A stretch of DNA of 5,601 nucleotides from Lachnospiraceae bacterium (GTDB lineage Bacteria > Bacillota_A > Clostridia > Lachnospirales > Lachnospiraceae): NCBI GenBank assembly GCA_024691045.1, contig JAILOC010000186.1, forward strand, positions 1 to 5,601, in the 5' to 3' direction. Under the pieces are notes generated by a model that saw only the letters and a program-made list of their open reading frames with translations, did no database searches and was not told the origin of the DNA. Numbering within the stretch: the stretch's first letter is position 1; every line of letters begins with the position of its first letter. Both the position numbers and the translations under genes were made by a program. This document shows positions 1 through 5,601 of the stretch, one piece after another.

Positions 1-692
1 TCGAACCTGCCCGCCAGATAATCCTTCTCCAGATCGGTACCTTTAAGCACATGTAGCAGCTGAAGTTTTATACCTCCGGATCCGGAATCGCATACATACT
101 TTACCGTCTCTTTCATCATGCCGGTATCCTCTCCGGGAAGACCGAGAATGACGTGAGTAATTACTTCGATCCCGCGTTTATTTAACTCCGAGACCGCTTT
201 ATCGTATACATCAAGTTCGTAGCCTCTTCTTATATAATCCGCAGTCTTTTTATGGATCGTCTGAAGCCCCAGCTCAACCCAGACCGGCTTGATGCTCCTT
301 AATTCCTCGAGAAGATCCAATACACCCGGCGGAAGGCAGTCGGGTCTGGTTGCTATCGATAATGCCACGATATCGGGATGTTCAATGGCCTCAAAAAAGA
401 CCTTTCTTAATACCGGAACCGGCGCATATGTATTCGTAAATGCCTGAAAATATGCTATGAACTTTCCGTCTTTTATCTTGGATGAGACCAGCTTTTTTCC
501 GTCTTCGATCTGCTCCGTGATGCTCCCTGAATCATCGCCCGCAAACTCTCCGCTTCCGCCCGCCGAGCAGAATAAACAACCGCGAAAACCGAGCTTCCCG
601 TCCCGGTTGGGACAGGTAAGCCCGGCATTTATCGCTATCTTATAAACTTTACATCCGAATCTCTCACGGAGATATTCGTTTAAAAGTCTCAT
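1..692 (-). CDS. Radical SAM protein, TIGR01212/YhcC family (C-terminus cut by window edge)
   Basis: An open frame runs from the ATG at 692 to the window edge: 230 codons with no stop. The family is usually a little over 300 residues, so roughly the last quarter is missing. The N-terminus carries the family's unusual cluster motif, CPNRDG followed by GCLFC (Cys27, Cys39, Cys42), in place of the classic CX3CX2C. These cysteines should bind a 4Fe-4S cluster that cleaves S-adenosylmethionine. Further family-like segments are ATRPDCLP (about 114-121), VELGLQT (139-145), RRGY (155-158) and THVILGLPGE (179-188). The protein is expected to be cytoplasmic; the reaction and substrate of this subfamily are not established. 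An in-frame TAG lies upstream with no other ATG between, so the start is firm. A GGAGG at 703-707 sits 10 nt ahead of it. The dehydrogenase gene ends 34 nt upstream with no terminator between, so cotranscription is likely. Confidence 0.9.
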   Translation of the reverse strand, partial: MRLLNEYLRERFGCKVYKIAINAGLTCPNRDGKLGFRGCLFCSAGGSGEFAGDDSGSITEQIEDGKKLVSSKIKDGKFIAYFQAFTNTYAPVPVLRKVFFEAIEHPDIVALSIATRPDCLPPGVLDLLEELRSIKPVWVELGLQTIHKKTADYIRRGYELDVYDKAVSELNKRGIEVITHVILGLPGEDTGMMKETVKYVCDSGSGGIKLQLLHVLKGTDLEKDYLAGRF

Positions 693-726
693 GCCTGATG
701 AGCCTCCGGCATTCCGGATCTAAGAC

Positions 727-1902
727 TTATACCATCATCTTATAGATCTTGGTGCAGTCCTCTTCGTTAAGTGTGATGAACCCGGAGATGGTTCCGATTC
801 TTCCGTCCCCCCTGCAGAGAACATCGACAAGCTTCGGAATATCTTCTTCCTTTGCGCCGAGCTCTTCGAAATTCTTAGGCATTCCGATGGAGATCAGGAA
901 ATTCCTGAATGCCTCGATGCCTGCCTTAGCGGTAACCTCGGGATGAGCGAAATCCATCTGGCATCCCCATACCCTGACTGCGACCTGTGCAAATCTCATC
1001 ACATTATGTGACATCTCATAGGTGAATACCGCGGGCATGGTTACGGCAAGTCCGGCACCGTGAGCACAGTCGTAAAGAGCGGAAAGCTCGTGCTCGATGG
1101 TGTGGCTGAGCCAGTCCTGGCTTCTTCCTACGCCGACAGCATTGTTGTGAGCCATTGTTCCCGCCCACATAATGTTTGCCCTTGCATCGTAGTTATTGGG
1201 ATCGGCAATGACCCTGGGGCCCTCGTGGACCATGGTGAGAAGGAGTGCTTCTATAAGTCTGTCGGTAACCTCAACCTCTTCGGAATTGGTCAGATATCTT
1301 TCATAGAGATGTGCCATGATATCGGTGATTCCGGCTGCGGTCTGGTATGCGGGAAGCGTCTGTGTAAGTGTGGGATTCAGGATACTGAATCTTGGACGGA
1401 TCGCATCTCCGCTTGCTCCGCGCTTGAACATTCCGTCTTCCTTGGTGATGACGGAATCGGGGCTTCCTTCACTGCCCGCTGCGGCGATGGTCAGAACGGT
1501 TCCTACGGGAAGGGCATCCTCTATCCACTTTCCCCTGTAGAAATCCCAGAAATCTCCGTCATATAAAACGCCTGCCGCGATCGCCTTGGAAGAATCGATG
1601 ACACTTCCGCCGCCCACAGCAAGGATGAAGTCCACGTTTTCCTTTTTGCAAAGATCTATTCCTTCATATACAAGGCCGTCCCTGGGATTGGGCTGGACTC
1701 CGCCGAGCTCTACATAAGGAATGCCTTTGTCATCAAGGGATTTCTTTACCCTGTCAAGGAGTCCGGAGCGAACGACACTTCCGCCGCCGTAATGAATGAG
1801 GACCTTGCTTCCTCCGAATCTCTTTACGAGACTTCCGGTCTTTTCCTCTGAATTCTTACCAAACACAAAACACGTGGGTGAGTAAAAAGAAAAATTTTCC
1901 AT
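727..1902 (-). CDS. Iron-containing alcohol dehydrogenase, butanol dehydrogenase/YqhD type
   Basis: This 391-residue protein matches the full length of group III (iron-dependent) alcohol dehydrogenases. It probably reduces aldehydes such as butyraldehyde to alcohols, or the reverse, in the cytoplasm, helping dispose of reductant during fermentation or detoxify aldehydes. The N-terminal half is a dinucleotide-binding domain with YGGGSV (38-43) and the family motif GGGSVIDSSKAIA (97-109). Having Gly-Gly-Ser after the first strand, rather than an acidic residue, suggests NADP(H) preference, as in YqhD; this is inference. The C-terminal all-helical domain shows the metal ligands: Asp194 and His198 in GITDIMAH, His271 in IEHELSA and His281 in CAHGAGLA. 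The IEHELSALYD...HGAGLA stretch resembles the clostridial butanol dehydrogenases most. The exact substrate cannot be told. An AGAAAGGA at 1909-1916, 6 nt upstream, supports the ATG at 1902. No key residue is missing. Confidence 0.93.
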   Translation of the reverse strand: MENFSFYSPTCFVFGKNSEEKTGSLVKRFGGSKVLIHYGGGSVVRSGLLDRVKKSLDDKGIPYVELGGVQPNPRDGLVYEGIDLCKKENVDFILAVGGGSVIDSSKAIAAGVLYDGDFWDFYRGKWIEDALPVGTVLTIAAAGSEGSPDSVITKEDGMFKRGASGDAIRPRFSILNPTLTQTLPAYQTAAGITDIMAHLYERYLTNSEEVEVTDRLIEALLLTMVHEGPRVIADPNNYDARANIMWAGTMAHNNAVGVGRSQDWLSHTIEHELSALYDCAHGAGLAVTMPAVFTYEMSHNVMRFAQVAVRVWGCQMDFAHPEVTAKAGIEAFRNFLISIGMPKNFEELGAKEEDIPKLVDVLCRGDGRIGTISGFITLNEEDCTKIYKMMV

Positions 1903-2008
1903 GAACTATCCTTTCTGCCATATGCGGCATTACACGTTATACGCTAAAGATAGCATTTAGAAGGCACCTGTGCTAACTACTATTTGTTCCCGAAGATACC
2001 GCTTTTTG
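1903..2008 (-). promoter_or_regulatory. Intergenic region upstream of the dehydrogenase, with weak promoter-like and operator-like sequences
   Basis: These 106 nt separate the hydrolase stop from the dehydrogenase start and are the longest non-coding stretch in the window. On the minus strand there is TTAGCA (1972-1977), an 18-nt spacer and TATCTT (1948-1953), a weak -35/-10 pair. A TATAAC (1937-1942) further down has no good -35. Two short overlapping inverted repeats are present: TAGCA/TGCTA (1951-1955 and 1971-1975) and CTAAA/TTTAG (1944-1948 and 1956-1960, 7-nt spacer). They could be a repressor site, but five-base arms are easily found by chance. No hairpin followed by a T-run ends the hydrolase gene, so readthrough is possible. 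Confidence 0.3.
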
Positions 2009-2845
2009 TCATAGGATGACTTCGTCTCCCGAGTGGACATATTCGAGACTGTCTCCCATGATCTCCTTCATCACTTCATACGCGGGAACTCCCGTGCAGT
2101 GACAGGTGAAAAACTTTGTGGGATATGCGGTCAGCTCCTTCGCGATCTCTCTTATTTCTTTCAGCTGGTCTTCGCGGTAATCAGTTTTTTTCATCAGATG
2201 AAATCCGCTTATCACGGCATCCGGAGCAGAGCCGTACTTTGTCCTGTATGCATCCATGATGCTCAGGATCCCGTTGTGGGCGCATCCCGAGATGAGAACC
2301 TTTTTCCCTTCGTCACTGACGACGAGAAAATGTTCATGCGCAAAATCGTCCCGGACAAATCCGTCCTGCGTTTTTATAAGTAGCCTTTTGTTTGTAAAAG
2401 GAAGCTCGTGGGTTCTCTTTTTGATCGTAAAAAGTTCGATCTCTTCGTCTATCACGTGATCGCCGGTGATCATCCTGACACCCGGAAGAAAAGCTATGGC
2501 CTTATCTATTCCGATATATCTGAAGCGTTCTCCTTCCGCATTCTCACCGTCGTCCGCATAGTATTCCCCGGTCGCAAGGCTTTGCATATATATGGCGGCC
2601 CCGGTATTTATTCCGGAAAAAGGAATGATCCCGCCGGAGTGATCGTAGTGTCCGTGGCTTAAGATCACCGTGTCGACCGCAGACAGATCAATGCCCAGCC
2701 TCTTCGCATTCTCCAGGGTGTCCGCAGAAGGTCCGAGGTCGACGAGAAGCTTGTGATGAGCCGTCTCGACATAAAAAGACAAGCCGTGTGCGTAAATGCA
2801 TCCCGACTTGCCTTCCGTATTTTCGATTAGATTAATGATCTTCAT
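2009..2845 (-). CDS. Metallo-beta-lactamase-fold hydrolase, COG1237 (MJ0301-like) type
   Basis: This 278-residue protein has the metallo-beta-lactamase fold signature SHGHYDHSGG: His64, His66, Asp68 and His69. Further probable metal ligands are His190 in SGCAHNG, His216 in SGFHL and His249 in CHCTG. Asp37, in VDLGPS, occupies the early-strand position usual for the fold. The GCAHNG, GFHL and HCTG set is typical of COG1237. That family is often labelled 7,8-dihydropterin-6-methyl-4-(ribofuranosyl)-aminobenzene-5'-phosphate synthase after the archaeal enzyme MJ0301. In bacteria that do not make methanopterin the label is doubtful, so the substrate should be treated as unknown. There is no signal peptide, so it should be cytoplasmic. 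The frame has a TAA 9 nt before the ATG, which makes 2845 the only plausible ATG start. No Shine-Dalgarno sequence precedes it, which fits the leaderless promoter described separately. Confidence 0.9.
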   Translation of the reverse strand: MKIINLIENTEGKSGCIYAHGLSFYVETAHHKLLVDLGPSADTLENAKRLGIDLSAVDTVILSHGHYDHSGGIIPFSGINTGAAIYMQSLATGEYYADDGENAEGERFRYIGIDKAIAFLPGVRMITGDHVIDEEIELFTIKKRTHELPFTNKRLLIKTQDGFVRDDFAHEHFLVVSDEGKKVLISGCAHNGILSIMDAYRTKYGSAPDAVISGFHLMKKTDYREDQLKEIREIAKELTAYPTKFFTCHCTGVPAYEVMKEIMGDSLEYVHSGDEVIL

Positions 2846-2879
2846 AAGACCATTTTAGCAGATTGCCCGGTCGTATCAA
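2846..2879 (-). promoter_or_regulatory. Extended -10 promoter of the hydrolase gene, probably giving a leaderless mRNA
   Basis: On the minus strand, TTGATA (2874-2879; five of six match TTGACA) is followed by a 16-nt spacer and TAAAAT (2852-2857; five of six match TATAAT). The spacer ends in TGC, giving an extended -10 element. Six bases (GGTCTT) lie between the -10 and the ATG, so the usual +1, seven bases past the -10, is the A of the ATG at 2845. The -35 overlaps the TGA of the permease gene. The lack of a ribosome binding site for the hydrolase agrees with this reading. Confidence 0.6.
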
Positions 2880-4024
2880 TTACTTTTTATCTCGTATCTA
2901 TTGTAAAGGATATATCCGATGAAGATAAGAAGTAATGCGACTGCCACGTAGAAAGCTGCGGCAACCTGGTACGATCTGAAATAATGTCCCGCTATCTTAA
3001 AGAGCCTGAATTCATATACTAGTCTCGGTGATATCTGCGTCGGGGGTAAAAGACAGCATACCTTGGACAGGGTCTTCATATGCATCGGGACCGATGTTCC
3101 GAGAGCAAATAGTCCGAAATATCCGCCAACGATGATGCCCATTGTTCCCATCCCGTTTCTGAGTGCGCAGGATACAAACATCGTGGCTGTAGATAAAAGG
3201 AGCGAACCGAGTACCGTAAGGAGTATCAGTATCAATGAAGTCTCACCGACGGTAAGCTTCATCTGAGTGCAAGGATAGATAACCTGCTCAAGGGCATCCA
3301 TCCCGTCAAGCCCCCACTTTATCCCGACATAACCGGCAAATATACCGAGATATAATAATACCGTCACGAAGCTGAATGTCGTACCTGCCAGGATCTTGGC
3401 AAAATATGTTTCCTTCCCTCCGTTAATGCTCGCTCTTATCATGGGATCGCTCTTTCTCTGTGTCTCCGCAGAAAATGATGTCGAAAGACTGACAGAGATT
3501 ACGAGCAGCATGATGATGATCGTATTGCTTATCCCGTTCTGAAGACCGAAGAATATAAAGGATTCCTTCCACACAAAAGGCTTTTCCAGTGTTTCTTCCT
3601 GAGCTGTCCAGTATTCGATCTCGCCTTCGTCAAGATAAGAGTCTGCGTATGCTTCATCTATTATCTTAAGACGCTCTTCATATAACCGGCTCTCATTTAT
3701 ATCTTCAAGAATAACCCCGTATCCCGCGATATCCTTTATCCACTCGGTAAGGGTTTCATATGCTATGTTTTTTTCGTCTGTAACCTCTCCGTATTCATCC
3801 GTGACCGCTACCCATTCACCGATCAGTTCATCATCCAGGAGCCGGCCATCCAGAGTCATATGCTCCTTTAAAACTTCGGGTTCTATATTTCCCCTTACTT
3901 CGAATTCACCCTGTATGAATCCGAAAACGAAAAAGATCAAAAATGCTATGACTGCCACTTTGTTCTTCAGTATCTTGAGCAGCTCGAATTTATATAACGC
4001 TCCAAAGCATCTGTTTTTCTCCAT
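2876..4024 (-). CDS. ABC-2-type transporter permease with a large acidic extracytoplasmic loop
   Basis: From the ATG at 4024 this is a 382-residue membrane protein, the partner of the ATPase encoded just upstream. A short basic N-terminus leads into TM1 (about 23-38). A long loop follows (about 40-156), then five more hydrophobic segments at about 167-185, 214-235, 262-285, 294-312 and 353-373. This is the usual ABC-2 layout for exporters. The loop is strikingly acidic: about 34 Asp/Glu against about 10 Lys/Arg. I chose 4024 over the ATG at 4051 because an AGGGAG (4033-4038) lies 8 nt ahead of it, whereas 4051 has only a weak purine stretch. The 4051 start would add nine residues (MIRLQGVCQ) and overlap the ATPase stop as ATGA, so translational coupling cannot be excluded. 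The substrate is unknown; peptides, lipids or drugs are all possible. Confidence 0.85.
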   Translation of the reverse strand: MEKNRCFGALYKFELLKILKNKVAVIAFLIFFVFGFIQGEFEVRGNIEPEVLKEHMTLDGRLLDDELIGEWVAVTDEYGEVTDEKNIAYETLTEWIKDIAGYGVILEDINESRLYEERLKIIDEAYADSYLDEGEIEYWTAQEETLEKPFVWKESFIFFGLQNGISNTIIIMLLVISVSLSTSFSAETQRKSDPMIRASINGGKETYFAKILAGTTFSFVTVLLYLGIFAGYVGIKWGLDGMDALEQVIYPCTQMKLTVGETSLILILLTVLGSLLLSTATMFVSCALRNGMGTMGIIVGGYFGLFALGTSVPMHMKTLSKVCCLLPPTQISPRLVYEFRLFKIAGHYFRSYQVAAAFYVAVALLLIFIGYILYNRYEIKSN

Positions 4025-4032
4025 TTGGCAAA

Positions 4033-4038
4033 CTCCCT
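4033..4038 (-). promoter_or_regulatory. Ribosome binding site that sets the permease start
   Basis: AGGGAG on the minus strand lies 8 nt before the ATG at 4024. It favours the shorter permease over the ATG at 4051, which overlaps the ATPase stop codon. Confidence 0.6.
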
Positions 4039-4047
4039 GTAACCGTA

Positions 4048-4737
4048 TCATTCATATCTCTTCAGATAGAACTCTTCAAGGTCGCCTTCCACATCACTCT
4101 GACGGCCCTGCCATACGAGGGCTCCGTCCTTCATCATGATGATCCGGTCTGCAATATGTTCTATGTCCGAAACGATATGTGTCGAAAGAAGAACTATGGA
4201 ATTCTTTCCGAGTTCCTCTATAAGTGTCCTGAATCTTACTCTTTCCTTCGGATCTAGTCCCGCAGTGGGCTCATCGAGTATAAGTATCTTGGGATCGTTT
4301 AGAAGCGCCTGTGCGATACCCACTCTCTGTTTCATTCCTCCGGAAAATGTCTTGATCTTTTTCCCCGCCACATCGGAAAGTCCCACAAGCTCGAGTAATT
4401 CCTTTGTCTTTTCCCGGGCTCTTTTTTTCTCTATTCCTTTAAGTGCGGAAAAATACTCAAGGAATTCCCTTGCGGTAAACTCCGGATAGTATCCGAAATC
4501 CTGGGGAAGATATCCGAGCAGTGCACGGTAGCTCTCCGCCTGAACGGGGATTCCGTCGGCACTTATCTCTCCGCTCGTGGGTGTAAGTATTCCGGACATC
4601 ATTCTCATGAGCGTGGTCTTTCCCGCACCGTTCGCTCCCAGCAGACCGGTCACCCCTTCGGTAAGATCAAAGGAGATCCTGTCCACCGCGATCTTGTTCT
4701 TGTATTGTTTTGTAATTCTGTCTACAGATAATTTCAT
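4048..4737 (-). CDS. ABC transporter ATP-binding protein (COG1131/CcmA type)
   Basis: This 229-residue ATPase has every core ABC motif in order: Walker A GANGAGKT (34-41), Q-loop Gln79 in LPQDFG, signature FSGGMKQR (131-138), Walker B ILILDEP (151-157, catalytic Glu156), D-loop AGLD (159-162) and H-loop His187. It should hydrolyse ATP at the inner face of the membrane to drive the permease encoded downstream. It is a single-domain protein of the type usually found with ABC-2 exporters, and it lacks the C-terminal extension seen in some longer members. An upstream in-frame ATG at 4770 would add 11 residues. However, the ATG at 4737 has a GGAGG 7 nt ahead and begins MKLSVDRITKQYK, where the family normally starts. 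With that start the ATG overlaps the TGA of the upstream membrane gene as ATGA, implying coupled translation. Confidence 0.95.
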   Translation of the reverse strand: MKLSVDRITKQYKNKIAVDRISFDLTEGVTGLLGANGAGKTTLMRMMSGILTPTSGEISADGIPVQAESYRALLGYLPQDFGYYPEFTAREFLEYFSALKGIEKKRAREKTKELLELVGLSDVAGKKIKTFSGGMKQRVGIAQALLNDPKILILDEPTAGLDPKERVRFRTLIEELGKNSIVLLSTHIVSDIEHIADRIIMMKDGALVWQGRQSDVEGDLEEFYLKRYE

Positions 4738-5450
4738 GCAAATGCCTCCACATTTTTGACGGTCTTCCACTGCTCCGCAAATGTCAGAGCAAGAAGAATG
4801 ATCACCGCCGGAAGTCCCCAGACCGAAATAAACTCCTCATATCCGTCCAAGATCACCGGTGCGCAGTTATAAACCCATGCGATCAGGGTCAGCGATACGC
4901 CCGCGATCACAAAGGAAGAATAGCCGTGAGTTCTTCCCAGGGAACTTCTTTCGATGATGAGACTGATCATCATCGTTATCAGATAAGGTATAAGGATGCG
5001 GATCGCGGTACTGACCGTGCTCCTTCCGAATGAAACCGCAATGACCGGAGATGACACGCAGAGAACAATTCCCGATACGATGCCGAGAATGACCAGTCTT
5101 GCAAAGACAACGCTCCTTAGCGAAAATCTTGTTGCCGTTTCAAGTTCGGACATGCCATATCTTCTTGATCTGTGTGCTTCAAGTATTGCGAGCGCCGCGT
5201 TAAAAGGCAGAAGGATCGTGATCTGAAATTCGGTATCCTCCATTCCGAGGACCGATCCGCCTATCGCAACCGCAACGATCAAAAGTGAAAACAGCCATAT
5301 CGGAAGCCTGATATACGGGATCTGTGTAAGGATCATCTCAGGTATTCCGATCTCCCTCGGGCGCAGATTTCTGATGAAGCTTTCTTTCCTTTCGGGCTCG
5401 GGAGCATGAAAGCTTTCAGCTAATCGGTTTTTCAATTCTCTATCCATCAT
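4734..5450 (-). CDS. Six-helix membrane protein between sigma factor and ABC genes; candidate anti-sigma factor or transporter subunit
   Basis: I do not recognise a named family with certainty. The 238-residue protein has a charged N-terminal segment of about 48 residues with no signal peptide (RLAESFHAPEPERKESFIRNLRP from residue 9). Six hydrophobic segments follow, at about 49-70, 75-92, 114-135, 150-167, 178-196 and 207-225. A soluble N-terminal tail ahead of a membrane domain, directly after a sigma gene, is how many membrane anti-sigma factors are built, so it may hold the sigma factor at the membrane. It has no HxxxCxxC zinc motif, so it is not a classical ZAS-type anti-sigma factor. 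Alternatively it could be an accessory subunit of the transporter. The start is ATG 5450 (overlapping the sigma stop as ATGA) or the adjacent ATG 5447, which lies at the better distance of 7 nt from the AGGAGG. Its own stop overlaps the ATPase start. Confidence 0.8.
   Translation of the reverse strand: MMDRELKNRLAESFHAPEPERKESFIRNLRPREIGIPEMILTQIPYIRLPIWLFSLLIVAVAIGGSVLGMEDTEFQITILLPFNAALAILEAHRSRRYGMSELETATRFSLRSVVFARLVILGIVSGIVLCVSSPVIAVSFGRSTVSTAIRILIPYLITMMISLIIERSSLGRTHGYSSFVIAGVSLTLIAWVYNCAPVILDGYEEFISVWGLPAVIILLALTFAEQWKTVKNVEAFA
4745..4749 (-). promoter_or_regulatory. Ribosome binding site that sets the ATPase start
   Basis: GGAGG on the minus strand lies inside the 3' end of the membrane-protein gene, 7 nt before the ATG at 4737. 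It supports the 229-residue ATPase over the version 11 residues longer. Confidence 0.75.
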
Positions 5451-5601
5451 TCATCCTCCTTCAGATTATTCTTAAGCTCTTCCTCGGCATTTTTAATCTT
5501 TCTGTATAATGCGAATCTCGAAATACCGAGTGCCCTGCAGATCGTTCCGACGGATTCCTCGTTCACATACCTGAGAAGCAGGATCTCCCTGTCTTCATCC
5601 G
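5447..5601 (-). CDS. Sigma-70-family RNA polymerase sigma factor, C-terminal fragment (region 4)
   Basis: Only the last 50 complete codons lie in the window; the 5' part is beyond 5601. The visible peptide begins DEDREILLLRYVNEESV and continues ICRALGISRFALYRKIKNAEEEL, ending in KEDE and TGA at 5447-5449. The spacing of the acidic/ILLLRY helix and the LGIS turn-recognition helix is that of sigma region 4.2, which reads the -35 element. The form with SRFALYRKI is like those of small clostridial sigma factors. A Fis-type helix-turn-helix has a similar LGISR..LYRK core and cannot be fully excluded from this fragment. The stop codon overlaps the ATG of the membrane-protein gene (ATGA). As the first visible gene of the operon it probably controls the operon's own transcription, but its target promoter lies outside the window. 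Confidence 0.75.
   Translation of the reverse strand, partial: DEDREILLLRYVNEESVGTICRALGISRFALYRKIKNAEEELKNNLKEDE
5455..5460 (-). promoter_or_regulatory. Ribosome binding site of the membrane-protein gene
   Basis: A perfect AGGAGG lies within the last codons of the sigma gene. It is 4 nt before ATG 5450 and 7 nt before ATG 5447, so translation may start at the second methionine. Confidence 0.7.

Noticed and set aside
75..86. Perfect 12-base palindrome TCCGGATCCGGA
   Set aside because: It lies within the radical SAM gene and encodes Ser-Gly-Ser-Gly in frame; the repeated codons explain it without a regulatory role.
1060..1566. A 168-codon open frame on the plus strand, opposite the dehydrogenase gene
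   Set aside because: It is antisense to a gene with intact family motifs, its product resembles nothing I know, and such frames arise from codon bias on the other strand.
1903..1953. Tiny open frames upstream of the dehydrogenase (ATG at 1953, 8 codons; another at 1930)
   Set aside because: Neither has a Shine-Dalgarno sequence or a recognisable leader-peptide pattern; the second simply runs out of frame into the dehydrogenase.
1981..2008. Possible terminator after the hydrolase gene
   Set aside because: No stable GC-rich stem followed by a T-run can be drawn on the minus strand.
2009..2845. Naming the hydrolase as a methanopterin-pathway synthase or a beta-lactamase
   Set aside because: The motifs identify the fold and COG1237-type family only; no other pterin gene is in the window, and the family label comes from an archaeal enzyme.
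3765..4139. A 124-codon plus-strand frame across the permease/ATPase junction
   Set aside because: Both minus-strand genes here are well supported; the peptide is serine-rich and low in complexity, as expected of an antisense shadow.

Overview
All six genes in this window lie on the minus strand, so the biology reads from 5601 down to 1. The genes at both edges are cut by the window. The gene families and compact layout point to a Gram-positive Clostridia-type bacterium, probably close to Lachnospiraceae. The pointers are a clostridial butanol-dehydrogenase-like enzyme, a small sigma factor leading an ABC transporter operon, purine-rich Shine-Dalgarno sequences and ATGA gene junctions. This placement is inferred from protein style; there is no rRNA or other marker.

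Region 1 (5601 to 2876) is a tightly packed operon. It runs from the C-terminal end of a sigma-70-family factor (region 4 helix-turn-helix), through a six-helix membrane protein of unknown family and an ABC transporter ATPase, to an ABC-2-type permease with a large acidic loop. The sigma/membrane and membrane/ATPase junctions are both ATGA overlaps. The ATPase/permease junction is either another ATGA overlap or a 23-nt gap, depending on the permease start. The layout resembles sigma-factor-led ABC operons such as sigY-yxl in Bacillus. It suggests a signal-responsive export or envelope-stress module in which the membrane protein could be the anti-sigma partner. The transported substrate cannot be read from the sequence.

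Region 2 (2879 to 2009) holds a metallo-beta-lactamase-fold hydrolase of the COG1237 type. It starts 30 nt after the permease stop. The gap contains a near-consensus extended -10 promoter whose predicted start site falls on the A of the ATG, and there is no Shine-Dalgarno sequence. This is a good candidate for a leaderless transcript.

Region 3 (2008 to 1) begins with a 106-nt intergenic stretch holding short inverted repeats and weak promoter-like sequences. An iron-containing alcohol dehydrogenase (butanol dehydrogenase/YqhD type) follows. After a 34-nt gap comes a radical SAM protein of the TIGR01212/YhcC family, truncated at the window edge. These two are probably cotranscribed. I saw no mobile element, CRISPR array, RNA gene or convincing rho-independent terminator.
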